A stretch of DNA of 64,000 bases, from the NCBI RefSeq assembly GCF_900112755.1, contig NZ_FOMW01000008.1, positions 164,985-228,984 on the forward strand, written 5' to 3'. The DNA is from Sulfitobacter brevis (GTDB taxonomy: Bacteria; Pseudomonadota; Alphaproteobacteria; Rhodobacterales; Rhodobacteraceae). The position numbers were made by a program, and so were the translations under genes. The notes beneath the pieces were generated by a model. It saw only the letters and a program-made list of their open reading frames with translations. It was not told the DNA's origin and searched no databases. How positions within the stretch are numbered: position 1 is the stretch's first letter; the number at the start of each line of letters is the position of its first letter. Below, piece by piece: positions 63,672-64,000 of the stretch.

Positions 63672-63775
63672 GTATTCCGGGGTGATCCGGCCACCTGTAC
63701 CGATAGCATCCGGCCACCCATACCGATTTGATCCGGCCATGGATTCCGGGGCATCCGGCCACCCCTATTTTGACA
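63672..63775. repeat. Terminal repeats of an IS21 family element
   Basis: Four spaced copies of (G/C)ATCCGGCCA occur near 63683, 63709, 63731 and 63751, three of them extended CC(A/T). Multiple transposase-binding repeats of this kind lie at the ends of IS21 family elements. The IstA gene begins about 75 bp later. The cluster marks the left end of an IS21-type insertion into the IS3 orfB gene. Confidence 0.7.
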
Positions 63776-63845
63776 CGATTTAAGCGACTGCGAGGCGATC
63801 TGTAGCAGGGCTACTCTGGCGTTCATTTGAATGAGAGAGAGCCCA

Positions 63846-64000
63846 ATGAAGAGATTGCCAATGCGGAAGATACGGGAAGCTTTGCGGCTTCGATCAGATG
63901 GATTTTCAGGACGCCGTGTTGCGCAAAGCCTGTCGGTGGGCCGCGCGACGATATCGGAGTATTTTCGGCGCGCCGATGTTGAAGGCTTGAGCTGGCCTCT
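63846..64000 (+). mobile_element. IS21 family transposase IstA, N-terminal fragment
   Basis: From ATG 63846 (GAGAGAG ribosome site) the frame reads MKRLPMRKIREALRLRSDG and then SGRRVAQSLSVGRATISEYF, the N-terminal helix-turn-helix of IstA. The gene runs off the right edge after about 51 codons, so its integrity is unknown. It lies directly behind the IS21-type terminal repeats. Confidence 0.85.

Overview
The window looks like a chromosomal segment of an alphaproteobacterium of the Rhodobacteraceae, most likely the roseobacter group. The evidence is the run topA-dprA-tldD-ctaC-ctaB-(small membrane protein)-ctaG-ctaE-SURF1-thrC-M16 peptidase, the single-chain indolepyruvate ferredoxin oxidoreductase next to an Lrp regulator, the glutathione-dependent formaldehyde dehydrogenase, and the abundance of TRAP and ABC uptake systems with IclR and FadR-type regulators. 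This is family-level recognition; no species is claimed.

Region 1 (1-21.8 kb) is ordinary core genome. It holds the start of topA, a frameshifted dprA, tldD, the aa3 cytochrome c oxidase assembly cluster, threonine synthase, an M16 protease, a GNAT acetyltransferase, an FAD-linked 2-hydroxyacid dehydrogenase, apt, lrp with indolepyruvate oxidoreductase, formaldehyde dehydrogenase, and a periplasmic molybdenum hydroxylase with its cytochrome c.

Region 2 (21.9 to about 28 kb) is a mobile element that begins at a tRNA-Gly gene cut in its anticodon loop. It carries a tyrosine integrase, a decayed second copy of the integrase 3' end, an unknown 225-residue protein, an AlpA-like regulator, a large VapE-type primase-helicase and a small orphan protein. 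Next comes a non-coding stretch with eleven exact copies of an 8-bp iteron flanking AT-rich DNA. This is the architecture of a phage-satellite or PICI-like replicon: integrase, regulator, primase-helicase, origin. An IS630 transposase follows. The missing 3' half of the tRNA was not found, so the right boundary is open and much of the rest of the window may be accessory DNA.

Region 3 (29.8-61.6 kb) is a set of catabolic islands, each with its own regulator and transporter. (a) An M28-family protein, an IclR regulator and a nine-gene operon: a circularly permuted family-5 substrate-binding protein, Dpp-like permeases and ATPases, an MDR oxidoreductase, HyuB and HyuA of the hydantoinase/oxoprolinase type, and an M20 hydrolase. 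(b) A FadR-type regulator fused in frame to a LigI-like hydrolase, a TRAP transporter, and an FAD plus iron-sulfur D-2-hydroxyacid dehydrogenase. (c) A leftward operon for an aconitase-type hydratase and an isocitrate-lyase/PEP-mutase family lyase, an IclR regulator, a second TRAP transporter and an M29/NicX-like metalloprotein. Set (c) resembles the 2,3-dimethylmalate dehydratase/lyase branch. Palindromic operators can be read directly upstream of all three sets.

Region 4 (61.6-64 kb) is a nest of broken insertion sequences: IS66, IS30, IS3 and IS21 types.
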